From Marinitoga sp. 38H-ov (GTDB lineage: Bacteria > Thermotogota > Thermotogae > Petrotogales > Petrotogaceae), in the NCBI RefSeq assembly GCF_011057715.1, contig NZ_LNGH01000011.1, positions 1-64,000 of the forward strand: 64,000 nucleotides of DNA, written 5' to 3'. Below are positions 1 through 8,433 of this stretch, in pieces. Each line of letters starts with the position of its first letter. Position 1 is the first letter of the stretch. A program made the translations under genes and the position numbers. The notes under the pieces were generated by a model that made no database searches, was not told the DNA's origin, and saw only the letters and a program-made list of their open reading frames with translations.

Positions 1-187
1 AAAAAACAAAAATATTTTTAGAATAAATACCAGTAGGTTCCAAAACAAAAGCGATATCGTCCATATCTTTAAAAATAGAAACAAGTTTCTCGTAACCATC
101 GATAGAATTATCAACAACACCTTTGATAGAATTATCAAGAAAATAATCAAGTTTATCTTTAGAAACATCGATACCAACAAACAACAT
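1..187 (-). CDS. IS110-family transposase, N-terminal fragment
   Basis: The reverse-strand reading frame starts at ATG 187 and runs off the window edge, giving 62 residues. It opens MLFVGIDVSKDKLDYFLDN and later has VLEPTGIYSKN. GIDVSKDK and EPTG are the first acidic motifs of the RuvC-like DEDD catalytic domain of IS110 transposases, which recombine DNA guided by a bridge RNA. The fragment has no stops, so the element may be intact beyond the window. The ribosome site before the ATG (AAGG) is weak. Confidence 0.85.
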   Translation of the reverse strand, partial: MLFVGIDVSKDKLDYFLDNSIKGVVDNSIDGYEKLVSIFKDMDDIAFVLEPTGIYSKNIFVF

Positions 188-381
188 AGAAACACAACCT
201 TTCAGAATTAGATTCTAACTCTGGGTATATAAGAAAAGAGCCTCGTTATATGTAAGAGCTATAGCTCATTCTCCGGTAGCAATTCAACTTATATACCAAA
301 GTTAGTCAGACTTTTTCAGGCGCTTTAATCGCAAGGAGGGGCAGAATTACTATAGTTAAATAATAACTCAGAGTTAGAATC
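188..381 (-). ncRNA. candidate IS110 bridge RNA region
   Basis: The noncoding end upstream of the transposase is strongly structured. A 13-bp perfect inverted repeat (211-223 with 369-381, GATTCTAACTCTG) encloses it. Inside is a second 10-bp stem (224-233 with 288-297, GGTATATAAG) that flanks large internal loops and a central palindrome GAGCTATAGCTC (256-267). In IS110 elements this segment is known to encode a bridge RNA whose internal loops pair with donor and target DNA. The assignment here rests on position and visible pairing; transcription and loop-DNA matches are untested. Confidence 0.5.
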
Positions 382-447
382 GTTTTTTTAAAAACAATTA
401 TCAAATTTATTAATTATACGAAAACATTATACACGAGGAGGAAAAAT

Positions 448-1068
448 ATAAATATTAAGAAAGTAGAAAAAGCATCAAAAAAATTTTTAAGTGTCTATCC
501 AGGCGGGTTTTCTCATCCGGAACTAATAAAACTTTCAAAAAAGCATATTCCCGATAAAATGCATAAAATGGCTATAGAATTTTTTGATTTTAATGTGTTT
601 GAAAATACAGAACTCATAGTAGAAAATATGGCTAAAATGGTTTCAAAATCATCTCTAATATCTTTATTTGAAAAACCAAAATTTAAAGATGCATTGAGTT
701 CAATGACAAATGAAGAAAAAAAGCAATTAGTAGAGGGTATTAAACAAATTATTCATGGAGATCAAGAATTAGGGTTTAATTTAGCCTTGGAAATTTTGAC
801 ACAATATAAATTAGCAAAATGGACATTACTAACTGTTTTTCCTTATTATTATTTCCCTAGAAAAGAAGTTTTTATAAAACCTAATACTACAAAATTAATT
901 ATTAATTATTATGAATTGGAAGATATAAAGTATTCTCCTAAACCATCATATGATTTTTATGTAAAATATAGAAATTATATTTTGGAAATGAAAAAACATG
1001 TAGATAAAACTTTGGATATTGACAATGCAGCATTTACAGGCTTTTTAATGATGGCGACAGAATTATAA
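448..1068 (+). CDS. hypothetical protein with probable ATA start
   Basis: I do not recognise this family. A strong Shine-Dalgarno GAGGAGG (435-441) lies six bases before ATA at 448, which opens 206 codons in frame; the first ATG, at 559, has no ribosome site and would drop about 37 residues, including a coding-like stretch (VYPGGFSHPELIKLSKKHIP). The protein looks soluble, charged and mostly helical, with no signal peptide or metal-binding motif. It sits 19 bp before a TauE/SafE permease and probably shares its transcript. The adjacent IS110 end may have displaced its native promoter. ATT at 454 is a less well spaced alternative start. Confidence 0.6.
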   Translation: MNIKKVEKASKKFLSVYPGGFSHPELIKLSKKHIPDKMHKMAIEFFDFNVFENTELIVENMAKMVSKSSLISLFEKPKFKDALSSMTNEEKKQLVEGIKQIIHGDQELGFNLALEILTQYKLAKWTLLTVFPYYYFPRKEVFIKPNTTKLIINYYELEDIKYSPKPSYDFYVKYRNYILEMKKHVDKTLDIDNAAFTGFLMMATEL

Positions 1069-1087
1069 ATATAAAGCGAGGGATATT

Positions 1088-1849
1088 GTGGATATAACGT
1101 TATTGGATAAAGTCATTTTATTTCCATTAATATTTTTAGCAGGTTTTGTAGATTCAATAGCTGGTGGTGGTGGATTAATATCTCTACCTGCATATCTGTT
1201 TATAGGACTTCCCAGTCATTATGCGTTGGCTACAAATAAATTATCTTCATCTATAGGAACGACTATAAGTACTTTAAGATATGCTAAAGGAAAAGCTATT
1301 ATTTTTGAAATAGGAATTTTTTCAGTTGTTTTTTCTTTTTTAGGGTCTTTTTTAGGTGCAAGATTAGCATTAATATTATCAGATAATATTTTAAAAGTAG
1401 TTTTAGCAATATTGATTCCGTTAGCAGCGGTTTTTATTATGTTTAGAAAACCTATTAAATATAAAGAACAAAGAATATCTCATATAAAAAAAATAGTTTT
1501 TTCTAGCTTAATAGGGTTTATAATAGGAATGTATGATGGTTTTTTTGGACCAGGAACAGGTACATTTTTAATTATTTTATATGTTTCAATATTATCATTA
1601 GATCATGTAAAAGCCTCTGGAACAGCTAAAATTGTAAATTTAGCGTCAAATATTAGTGCTTTAATAACTTTTATAATTGGTGGAAAAGTATTTTTTTCTA
1701 TAGGTCTTCCAGCGGCATTTTTTGGAATTGCAGGAAATTGGGTAGGTTCTGGGCTGGCTCTAAAAAACGGAAGTAAAATAATAAAACCAATAATGATAAT
1801 TGTTCTTATTTTACTATTTATTAAAATATTATCTGATATTATATTTTAA
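1088..1849 (+). CDS. TauE/SafE family anion permease
   Basis: A 253-residue integral membrane protein with about eight hydrophobic segments. The N-terminal FVDSIAGGGGLISLPA, with its glycine cluster, and the repeated half with YDGFFGPGTGTFLI are hallmarks of the TauE/SafE (former DUF81) family. Members export sulfite, sulfoacetate or other organic anions, but the substrate cannot be read from sequence. The start is GTG 1088 behind GCGAGGG. A second paralogue lies at 2852, so this locus has two permeases around a peptidase. A strong terminator follows. Confidence 0.85.
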   Translation: MDITLLDKVILFPLIFLAGFVDSIAGGGGLISLPAYLFIGLPSHYALATNKLSSSIGTTISTLRYAKGKAIIFEIGIFSVVFSFLGSFLGARLALILSDNILKVVLAILIPLAAVFIMFRKPIKYKEQRISHIKKIVFSSLIGFIIGMYDGFFGPGTGTFLIILYVSILSLDHVKASGTAKIVNLASNISALITFIIGGKVFFSIGLPAAFFGIAGNWVGSGLALKNGSKIIKPIMIIVLILLFIKILSDIIF

Positions 1850-1866
1850 ACAATATAAATTGTTTA

Positions 1867-1902
1867 GGGATCATTTTAATCTTAATAAAATGATCCCTTT
1901 TT
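1867..1902 (+). terminator. rho-independent terminator after the first TauE/SafE gene
   Basis: GGGATCATTTTA (1867-1878) pairs with TAAAATGATCCC (1886-1897), and a T-rich tail follows. It ends the plus-strand transcript before the convergent D-aminopeptidase gene. Confidence 0.9.
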
Positions 1903-1925
1903 ATTATTTTAAAAAAATATTTTAT

Positions 1926-2750
1926 TTAAGAGTTTATATATTTTGCTGCTAAAGTAATATATGTAATCGCCAATAGCCCCTCAAATACAATCTTATAATC
2001 TTCATGAACCAATTTTATTTTTCTCCCATCAATTCTTTCAACTAGAGGCATAGATTCTACCATATCAGCTTTTGCTGTATCTGATAATTCAACTATCATC
2101 TCAATAGGCTTTTCAAAATTAAATACTGTAAAATCCTCTTTCCTATAATTTAGCATTACTTGAGTTGCGTCTTCAATTTCTTCTAATAATTTTTTCATTG
2201 GTTTAAATCTAGCAGAATATCTTCCTAAAGATTCTTTTGTAGATACATAAATTAAATTATTAAAATAACCATTTAATTGTTTCTCTAATTTATCATCTCC
2301 AACTACCATTGCAAGAGGAACATTAAATAAACCTCCAAAAGCTGCATTTATTAAAGTTTCATTCATATAAATTCCATTTATCCAAATATTGTGAATAGAA
2401 GAGCTCGAATATGTATGATCCATAGTAGAATATATTTCACCTATTCCAGAATGATATCCAAAAAAAATCATTCTATCAAAAGATGAATCAATTCCTGACA
2501 TCATATAATATTTTCTAATTCCACCTGATATTAATTCTACATTTGGAAATTCATTTGTAATTTCCCATAATATATTATCTCCCATACCATGAGAATCTGA
2601 AATCAATACTTCATACTCTCTTAATGGCTTTAATAATGCTTTTAATTGTTCTAATGCATAATTTTGTTTAAAATTATTTCCCTTATTAACATCAGACCAT
2701 TGAGTAACTCCACCTAATCCTTCAAAATCAAATGATATATATATTTTCAT
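1926..2750 (-). CDS. dppA: M55-family D-aminopeptidase (DppA-like)
   Basis: A 274-residue cytosolic metallopeptidase. The N-terminal YISFDFEGLGGV holds the Asp-x-Glu zinc ligands near residues 8-10. SDSHGMGDN near 52-59, FFGYHSGIG near 97-105, and STMDHTYSS just after carry the remaining histidines of the dinuclear zinc site known from Bacillus DppA, a decameric D-amino-acid dipeptidase. The length is normal. Start ATG 2750 follows GGGGGAGATAAT. It is divergent from the second permease and the gamma-glutamyltransferase, which suggests a peptide or D-amino-acid salvage locus; that link is inference. Confidence 0.88.
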   Translation of the reverse strand: MKIYISFDFEGLGGVTQWSDVNKGNNFKQNYALEQLKALLKPLREYEVLISDSHGMGDNILWEITNEFPNVELISGGIRKYYMMSGIDSSFDRMIFFGYHSGIGEIYSTMDHTYSSSSIHNIWINGIYMNETLINAAFGGLFNVPLAMVVGDDKLEKQLNGYFNNLIYVSTKESLGRYSARFKPMKKLLEEIEDATQVMLNYRKEDFTVFNFEKPIEMIVELSDTAKADMVESMPLVERIDGRKIKLVHEDYKIVFEGLLAITYITLAAKYINS

Positions 2751-2785
2751 ATTATCTCCCCCTTATATATATTTTACCATATATA

Positions 2786-2814
2786 TTGACATAACAAAAA
2801 AATTTATATATAAT
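2786..2814 (+). promoter_or_regulatory. consensus sigma-70 type promoter for the TauE-Ggt operon
   Basis: TTGACA (2786-2791), a 17-base spacer and TATAAT (2809-2814) match the housekeeping consensus perfectly, about 35 bases before the ATG at 2852. It should make this one of the stronger promoters in the window. Confidence 0.85.
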
Positions 2815-2851
2815 ATGAATAATTAGCTTAGCGAATTTTAGGAGGGATATT

Positions 2852-3595
2852 ATGCTTTATTTTTTAGTTTTCTTAGCAGGATTATTTAGTGGTTTTATTA
2901 ATGTAATAGCAGGTGGTGGATCATTAATTACTTTACCAGTATTAAATTTATTAGGACTGCCTATTGATATTGCCAATGGGACAAATAGAATAGGTATAAT
3001 TTTTCAAAATATTACAGCTACAACAAAATTTAGAAAAAACGATGTTTTAGATCTAAAAAGAGCTATTTTTTTAGCTATTCCTGCAACTTTAGGAGCTATA
3101 CTAGGTGCAAATATTGTTGTTAATATAGATAAAGGATTATTAAAAAGTATAGTTGGATTTATTTTAATAATTATGAGTGTATTTTTAATAAAAAAACCTG
3201 ATCTTTGGACAAAAGAAAGAAAGGTTAAAAGGAACAACATATTAAGTTTTATAGTTTTCTTTTTAATAGGAATATATGGTGGATTTATTCAAGCAGGAGT
3301 AGGCTTTTTTTTAATGAGTGCATTGGTATTATTAGAAGGTTATGATTTAGTAAAAACTAATGCTATTAAAGTGTTTTTAGTTTTATCTTATACAATTTTT
3401 GCCTTTATAATATTTGCAATAAACAAACAAGTAGATTATTTAGCAGGATTTGTACTTGCATTAGGAAGTATAACAGGAGGATATTTGGGAAGTACTTTTT
3501 CAATAAAAAAAGGTTCAAAATGGATTCAAAGAATATTATTTATTGCATTAATAATTATTGGTATTTACTATATATATAATGCATTAAATATATAG
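2852..3595 (+). CDS. TauE/SafE family permease, second copy
   Basis: A 247-residue polytopic membrane protein. FINVIAGGGSLITLPVLNLL near the N-terminus and GIYGGFIQAGVGFFLM in the second half are the paired TauE/SafE repeats. It is clearly diverged from the copy at 1088, so the two probably carry different anions. Start ATG 2852 follows GGAGGG. The stop lies 9 bp before the gamma-glutamyltransferase gene, whose ribosome site AGGAGG is in that gap, so the two are co-transcribed from the promoter at 2786. Confidence 0.85.
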   Translation: MLYFLVFLAGLFSGFINVIAGGGSLITLPVLNLLGLPIDIANGTNRIGIIFQNITATTKFRKNDVLDLKRAIFLAIPATLGAILGANIVVNIDKGLLKSIVGFILIIMSVFLIKKPDLWTKERKVKRNNILSFIVFFLIGIYGGFIQAGVGFFLMSALVLLEGYDLVKTNAIKVFLVLSYTIFAFIIFAINKQVDYLAGFVLALGSITGGYLGSTFSIKKGSKWIQRILFIALIIIGIYYIYNALNI

Positions 3596-3604
3596 GAGGT
3601 AAAT

Positions 3605-5191
3605 ATGAATTTTGATTATTTAGAGTATCCTTATCCATCTAAAAGAAATTGTATTTTTGCAAAAAATGGTGTAGTTGCCACATCTGAACCATTAGCAGCA
3701 CAAGCAGGAGTAGAAATATTAAAAAAAGGTGGTAATGCTATTGATGCTGCAATTGCAACAGCTGCTGCATTAACAGTTGTTGAACCAACATCAAATGGTA
3801 TTGGATCTGATAACTTTGCTATTATTTGGTATAATGGGAAATTATACGGTATGAATTCTAGTGGTTATTCTCCAAAAAATTTATCTTTGGAAAAATTAAG
3901 AGACATTAATGAAATAAAACCACATAGCTGGGAATCTGTAACTGTACCAGGTACCCCCGCTGGATGGAATTTATTATGGAATAAATTTGGTAAATTAGAA
4001 TTTAAAGAATTATTTGAACCAGCAATTAAATATGCTATTGATGGTTATCCGGTTTCTCCAACTGTTTCATATTATTGGAATAGAGCAAATAAAATCTACA
4101 AAGAAAGATTAAAAGATGAAGTGTTTAAATATTGGTTTGAGACTTTTGGGTATGATGCACCTCAACCTGGTCAAATTGTAAGTTTGCCATATCATGCGAA
4201 AACATTAGAATTAATTGCAAATTCAAATGCTAAAGAATTTTATAATGGTTCAATAACAGAAAAAATAATAAAGTTTTCTGAAAAATATGGTGGATATTTT
4301 GATTATGATGATTTTGCTGAATTTAAAGGTGATTTAGTAGAACCCATTAAAATAAATTATAAAGGATATGATATTTGGGAGCTACCTCCAAATGTACAAG
4401 GAATTATTACATTAATGGCATTAAATATATATAAAAATTTAGAAATAAAAGATGAATTCGATATGTATCATAAATCTATAGAAGCATTAAAGTTAGCATT
4501 TATTGATGGGAAGGAATATATTACAGATATTTCAAAAATGAAAGTAAAAGTTGAAGATATGTTATCTGAAAATTATGCAAAGGAAAGATCAAAAAATATT
4601 TCTGATATTGCTATTGAACCATTCCCTGGAAAAATTCCTACTTCAAATACAGTTTATTTAGCAACAGCTGATAAATGGGGTAATATGGTATCTTTTATAC
4701 AAAGTAATTATATGGGATTTGGTTCTGGAATAGTTGTTCCTGAAACTGGTATTGCATTACAAAATAGAGGTCATAGTTTTTCATTAGATAAAAATCATAT
4801 AAATTTTTTAGAACCTAGAAAGAAACCATATCACACTATAATACCTGGATTTATAACTAAAGATAATAATCCTATAGGTCCATTTGGTGTAATGGGTGGA
4901 TTTATGCAGCCACAAGGACATTTGCAAGTTATATTAAATCTTATAGATAAAAATTTAAACCCTCAATCTGCTCTAGATGCCCCAAGATGGCAATGGATTG
5001 AAAAGAAGACTATATTAGTGGAAAAAGATTTCCCTTCTCATATTGCAGAAAAATTAGAAAGAAAAGGTCATGAAATAAGAGTATCATTAAATTCAGGACC
5101 ATTTGGAAGAGGCCAAATAATTTTAAAAGATAATAATTCATATGTAGCAGGAACGGAAAAAAGAGCTGATGGTTATATAGCTGTATATTAA
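3605..5191 (+). CDS. ggt: gamma-glutamyltransferase-like hydrolase (YwrD type)
   Basis: A 528-residue N-terminal-nucleophile hydrolase. The family autocleaves before a threonine and moves or hydrolyses gamma-glutamyl groups. The conserved NTVYLATADKWGNMVSFI places the nucleophile at Thr349. QSNYMGFGSGI and NRGHSFSL follow, and KKGGNAIDAAIATA near residue 41 is the family signature. There is no signal peptide, so it is probably cytosolic, like Bacillus YwrD rather than the secreted Ggt. It is co-transcribed with the TauE/SafE permease. The true acyl donor, such as glutathione or gamma-glutamyl peptides, is unknown. Confidence 0.85.
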   Translation: MNFDYLEYPYPSKRNCIFAKNGVVATSEPLAAQAGVEILKKGGNAIDAAIATAAALTVVEPTSNGIGSDNFAIIWYNGKLYGMNSSGYSPKNLSLEKLRDINEIKPHSWESVTVPGTPAGWNLLWNKFGKLEFKELFEPAIKYAIDGYPVSPTVSYYWNRANKIYKERLKDEVFKYWFETFGYDAPQPGQIVSLPYHAKTLELIANSNAKEFYNGSITEKIIKFSEKYGGYFDYDDFAEFKGDLVEPIKINYKGYDIWELPPNVQGIITLMALNIYKNLEIKDEFDMYHKSIEALKLAFIDGKEYITDISKMKVKVEDMLSENYAKERSKNISDIAIEPFPGKIPTSNTVYLATADKWGNMVSFIQSNYMGFGSGIVVPETGIALQNRGHSFSLDKNHINFLEPRKKPYHTIIPGFITKDNNPIGPFGVMGGFMQPQGHLQVILNLIDKNLNPQSALDAPRWQWIEKKTILVEKDFPSHIAEKLERKGHEIRVSLNSGPFGRGQIILKDNNSYVAGTEKRADGYIAVY

Positions 5192-5222
5192 TCAAAATTT
5201 TTAATTATCAAATGATTATACT

Positions 5223-5247
5223 AAAAAAGCCCCGAAGGGCTTTTTTT
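5223..5247. terminator. bidirectional terminator between ggt and the lipoprotein gene
   Basis: GCCC (5229-5232), loop CGAA and GGGC (5237-5240) are flanked by six A on the left and seven T on the right, so the hairpin can end both convergent transcripts. The T tract overlaps the last codon of the minus-strand gene. Confidence 0.85.
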
Positions 5248-6589
5248 ATTCAATAGGAGAAATAGGAAGATTAAATACATATTCAATACTTCTTCTTAAT
5301 AACCATATATAATATTCACTATCATAATAATTGTGTGTTGTATAAAATTCTAGTGGTGATGTAGAAGCAACTACTCTACCTTTTCCATATCTGTACTCAA
5401 TATATGTTGGGTATTTTTCTAAAGAAGACTTTTCTTCTATAAATATTAATAAATTCTGTATATTTGCAGTGTCTAAATTATCAAATCCACCGTGACTAGC
5501 ATAATTTCCATGAAGTTCATTATTTTCAGGGAATCCTTCTAATAATGGATGAGTTGTATTTACTAAAATATTATATTGGTCATAATAATCTCTCCATGTA
5601 ACGCCACCAGGCAATCTACCAGTAAAATCGCCATAATTCCATCCATTATCACATGCTATCCAAAAAATTGTTCCCCCACTTTGAACAAATAAGTCAAACT
5701 TGTTGGAATTATTTTCATATATACTATAAAAGTTTGTTGTTTGGTCACCTTCAATTATTATAGCCCAGGATGGATCAAAAGAACTCATAGAGATTATATC
5801 ACTTGAATTTTTTATCTCATATTGTTTTTTACCTAACCCATCTGTAAAACCTATTTCTTCTAATATTTCTACAATTGCATTAGGAGAACTCCAAGCAGCT
5901 ACATCTCTAAAAATAACAACATGCTCGGCAGCCCGACGTAGAATTAAATTTGGAGCTATAGTATTTTTTGATTTTTCAATTAATATAGATGCAGCATCTG
6001 GAGTATATATTGAATTTTCTGATGGATCATAAGCATATACCACATAATTTCCTACCGGAACAAAGTCAAATGAATAATTTCCATTCTTATCTGAAAAAGC
6101 ATACATTCCAGGTAATGGCTCCCCTTCCGGAGTTCTAATTTCAATTAAAATTCCAGAATGATTTGTTTTATCAATATATTTTACATTTCCGTTTAATGTA
6201 CCATAATCACCTAGAGGATATAATATTAAAGTTTTTTCTAAAGTAATTTCAGAATCTTCAATTACATTAATAAATTGTTTAGTAGGGAAATACCCCTCTT
6301 TTTCAGCCTTTAGTATATAATTTCCAGCTGGTATATTTTCTAAAGTAAAATTCCCTTTTTCATCTGTATATGTTTCTCCTAATGTAGATATCGTATCAAT
6401 AGGACTAAAACCTTCCCCTGTACTTTCTAACCCTTCTATAGATACTTTTATATTAGTGTAATCAAATGAATCGTATAATTTGGCTAATCCACTAATATCA
6501 CTATTTCCAAGTAATGGGTCGATTTTTTGACATGAAAACAAAAAAAGAATTAAAAATATTGATATAGAAATATATAAAATTTTTTTCAT
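5246..6589 (-). CDS. exported lipoprotein: two Ig-like regulatory domains plus a glutamine-amidotransferase-like domain
   Basis: The protein has 447 residues from ATG 6589 (GAGGAGGGAATAAT in front); a longer frame would overlap the upstream gene. MKKILYISISIFLILFLFSC is a lipoprotein signal peptide with acylated Cys20. Residues about 35-120 and 130-210 resemble two carboxypeptidase-regulatory (CarboxypepD_reg) beta-sandwiches (YTDEKGNFTLENIPAGNYIL; DKNGNYSFDFVPVGNYVV). The C-terminal half (GGTIFWIACDNG, THPLLEGFP, YRYGKGRVVAS) looks like a ThuA/DUF4350-type class I amidotransferase fold without obvious catalytic residues. It is probably an outer-surface binding protein paired with the barrel protein upstream. 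Confidence 0.75.
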   Translation of the reverse strand: MKKILYISISIFLILFLFSCQKIDPLLGNSDISGLAKLYDSFDYTNIKVSIEGLESTGEGFSPIDTISTLGETYTDEKGNFTLENIPAGNYILKAEKEGYFPTKQFINVIEDSEITLEKTLILYPLGDYGTLNGNVKYIDKTNHSGILIEIRTPEGEPLPGMYAFSDKNGNYSFDFVPVGNYVVYAYDPSENSIYTPDAASILIEKSKNTIAPNLILRRAAEHVVIFRDVAAWSSPNAIVEILEEIGFTDGLGKKQYEIKNSSDIISMSSFDPSWAIIIEGDQTTNFYSIYENNSNKFDLFVQSGGTIFWIACDNGWNYGDFTGRLPGGVTWRDYYDQYNILVNTTHPLLEGFPENNELHGNYASHGGFDNLDTANIQNLLIFIEEKSSLEKYPTYIEYRYGKGRVVASTSPLEFYTTHNYYDSEYYIWLLRRSIEYVFNLPISPIE

Positions 6590-6605
6590 ATTATTCCCTC
6601 CTCTT

Positions 6606-7073
6606 TTAAAATCTAAGACCAAATTGCCCATAAGCACTATATATTCCAAATGTTTGTTGAAATGAAAGATCAAAAACAGTATTCATTCCACCTGTAAAAA
6701 CAATAGGCCCTAAATATATTGATAACCCTCCTTTTATTAAATACATAGTATATGAATATAGTGAAAATGAGTTATCGTAATATTGTATAATTGGACTAAC
6801 GCCACTAAAAATTTTCACATTTCCAAACGGTATTTGCAATAACGCAAATACAGTAGGTTGTAAATAAGTTATTTCATATGTTTCTATTATATCTGGCGGA
6901 GAAAACACACCCAATTCAACTCCCAACAAACTTTTGTCTCCAAATATAATATTTAATCCGTAAAAAGTTCTTTCATAACCAGATAATTCCATTAAATATG
7001 AACCAGAAATTTCAAATGAATATATTGATACAGCAAACATTATAATCAATATTAAAAAAATGAAATTTTTCAT
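6606..7073 (-). CDS. small outer-membrane-type beta-barrel protein
   Basis: The protein has 155 residues from ATG 7073, which follows AAAGGAGGGG; an upstream in-frame start at 7112 lacks a site. MKNFIFLILIIMFAVSIYS is a Sec signal peptide. The mature part is alternating hydrophobic/aromatic strands and ends in GLRF; a terminal phenylalanine is typical of outer-membrane barrels. About eight short strands would fit. The lipoprotein gene follows 16 bp downstream, so the two form an operon. The name of the family is unknown to me. Confidence 0.65.
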   Translation of the reverse strand: MKNFIFLILIIMFAVSIYSFEISGSYLMELSGYERTFYGLNIIFGDKSLLGVELGVFSPPDIIETYEITYLQPTVFALLQIPFGNVKIFSGVSPIIQYYDNSFSLYSYTMYLIKGGLSIYLGPIVFTGGMNTVFDLSFQQTFGIYSAYGQFGLRF

Positions 7074-7103
7074 AATACCCCTCCTTTTTAATGATATATT
7101 AAT

Positions 7104-7132
7104 ATTATACACCTAGTATATAACTAAATGAA
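7104..7132 (-). promoter_or_regulatory. probable promoter for the barrel/lipoprotein operon
   Basis: On the minus strand TTCATT (7127-7132), a 17-base spacer and a perfect TATAAT (7104-7109) lie about 30 bases before the ATG at 7073. The -35 element is poor, so confidence is moderate. Confidence 0.5.
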
Positions 7133-7214
7133 TAAATTTATTTAAATGTAACTAATTATTAATTAATTATTATTTGTAATTTAATATTTTGAATTGCATT
7201 CAATATAATATTTA

Positions 7215-7245
7215 ATAGGATTGGCAAAAGCCAATCCTATTTTTC
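7215..7245 (+). terminator. orphan terminator hairpin
   Basis: ATAGGATTGGC (7215-7225), loop AAAA and GCCAATCCTAT (7230-7240) are followed by TTTTC, so the T-rich tail is on the plus strand. No plus-strand gene precedes it; the nearest gene upstream is on the other strand. Confidence 0.75.
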
Positions 7246-7599
7246 TTTATAATTATATAAAAATTCTACTATTAATAAATATAGTTTTATAAAATTAGAT
7301 AAATTTTTATCATTTAATATAAAAGATCTGTATATATTTTAATATGTATTTTTATAGGTATATCTGTAAATGTAAATTTTAATTATTAGGCAATATCTCT
7401 TTAAATGTTTAAATATAAACATTAAATAGTTCTATCAAAATAAACTTTAAAATCGTATCTTTTGTACTTATATGAGAATAGTTTTTAATATATAAATATA
7501 AATTATCATATTTTTATTGATCTTTTTATAAAAAATATTTTCTATAATATATTAACTATTTCTATAAAATAGAAATACATCTCATAGACAATAAAATAA
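7246..7599. other. gene-free AT-rich stretch
   Basis: About 350 bases of very AT-rich DNA with no open frame, ribosome site or convincing hairpin. It continues into the decayed transporter gene at 7600 and may itself be eroded sequence. Confidence 0.6.
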
Positions 7600-8423
7600 T
7601 TATGATCTATTTTTTCTACAATTTGAAATCAAAATACTAATCAATAGTATAAATGATCAAATTATTTGATTTTTAGTAAATATTTCATTTAATATTACTT
7701 TAGAAAGCATCGATGAGGATATTGGTTGTACCAGAAATATCAACGCTATTAAGTTATTACCTACATTTTTCTGATGTTTCAGTTGCAAATATCTAACTAT
7801 TATACTTCCCACTATCTCAGAATAAATAATCGTAAAAAATGAGAATGTTGTAATATATATATTTATTTTAAACAAAAATGAAAATATCATTCCTATAACA
7901 GCAACTGTAAAAAAATGAAATGTTAGTAAATCTATCTCTTTTATTTTTTTGCTAAATTTTGTAATTAAAACTATATATAGCGAAAAGCTAATAGCACATA
8001 TAATCATTAAAAAATCTCAAATATTAAACCTATGTATCCTACCTGATAACAAATAAGAACCTATTATAGATAACATAAATCCTATTCCTTGTTAAATATT
8101 AATTTTTTCTTTTTCAATAAAATAAGAAAAAATATGTATAAATACAACATATTGAGATGTTATGAAGCCAGCTTTAGATGTTGTTGTATATTTAATACCT
8201 ACAACTTGAGTTAAATCTCCTATAGATAAAATAAGTCCTAAAATAACGGAATAGTAAATATTTCCTTTCTTAAAAAAAGAAATGAAATTATAGTAGCAAT
8301 CAAAAATCTTATAGTTAAATAAAAAAGAGTATCTACACTTATAAGACCTATTTTTTGAATAGAAAAAGTACTTCCCATTAAAACCGCTGCCAATAAAATA
8401 TAAAATATTGATTTTTTATTCAT
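7600..8423 (-). pseudogene. decayed EamA/DMT-family transporter
   Basis: The N-terminus (MNKKSIFYILLAAVLMGSTF from ATG 8423) is an EamA drug/metabolite transporter start, and homologous-looking sequence continues to a stop at 7600-7602. The frame is broken by one frameshift near 8240 and by in-frame TAA and TGA codons: after EKEKINI, before DFLMIICAI, and after TKNQII. Restored, it would have about 275 residues and the usual ten membrane segments. It lies 10 bp downstream of pyrE in the same direction, so it was probably the last gene of the pyr transcript. Several lesions make real decay more likely than sequencing error. Confidence 0.85.
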
Positions 8424-8433
8424 TTTCCCTCCT

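Larger units (their letters stand above)
1..400 (-). mobile_element. IS110-family element, 5' end only (runs off the left edge)
   Basis: A transposase N-terminus of IS110 type (1-187) is followed by about 200 bases of structured noncoding DNA upstream of its start. That long upstream noncoding end is the layout of the IS110 subgroup; IS1111 elements carry it downstream. The right boundary near 400 is a guess, because IS110 elements lack clear terminal inverted repeats and the partner end is outside the window. Confidence 0.65.

Noticed and set aside
7600-8423. TGA read as tryptophan in the transporter gene
   Set aside because: A TAA stop and a frameshift also interrupt it, other genes use TGG for tryptophan and several end in TGA, so recoding is not supported.
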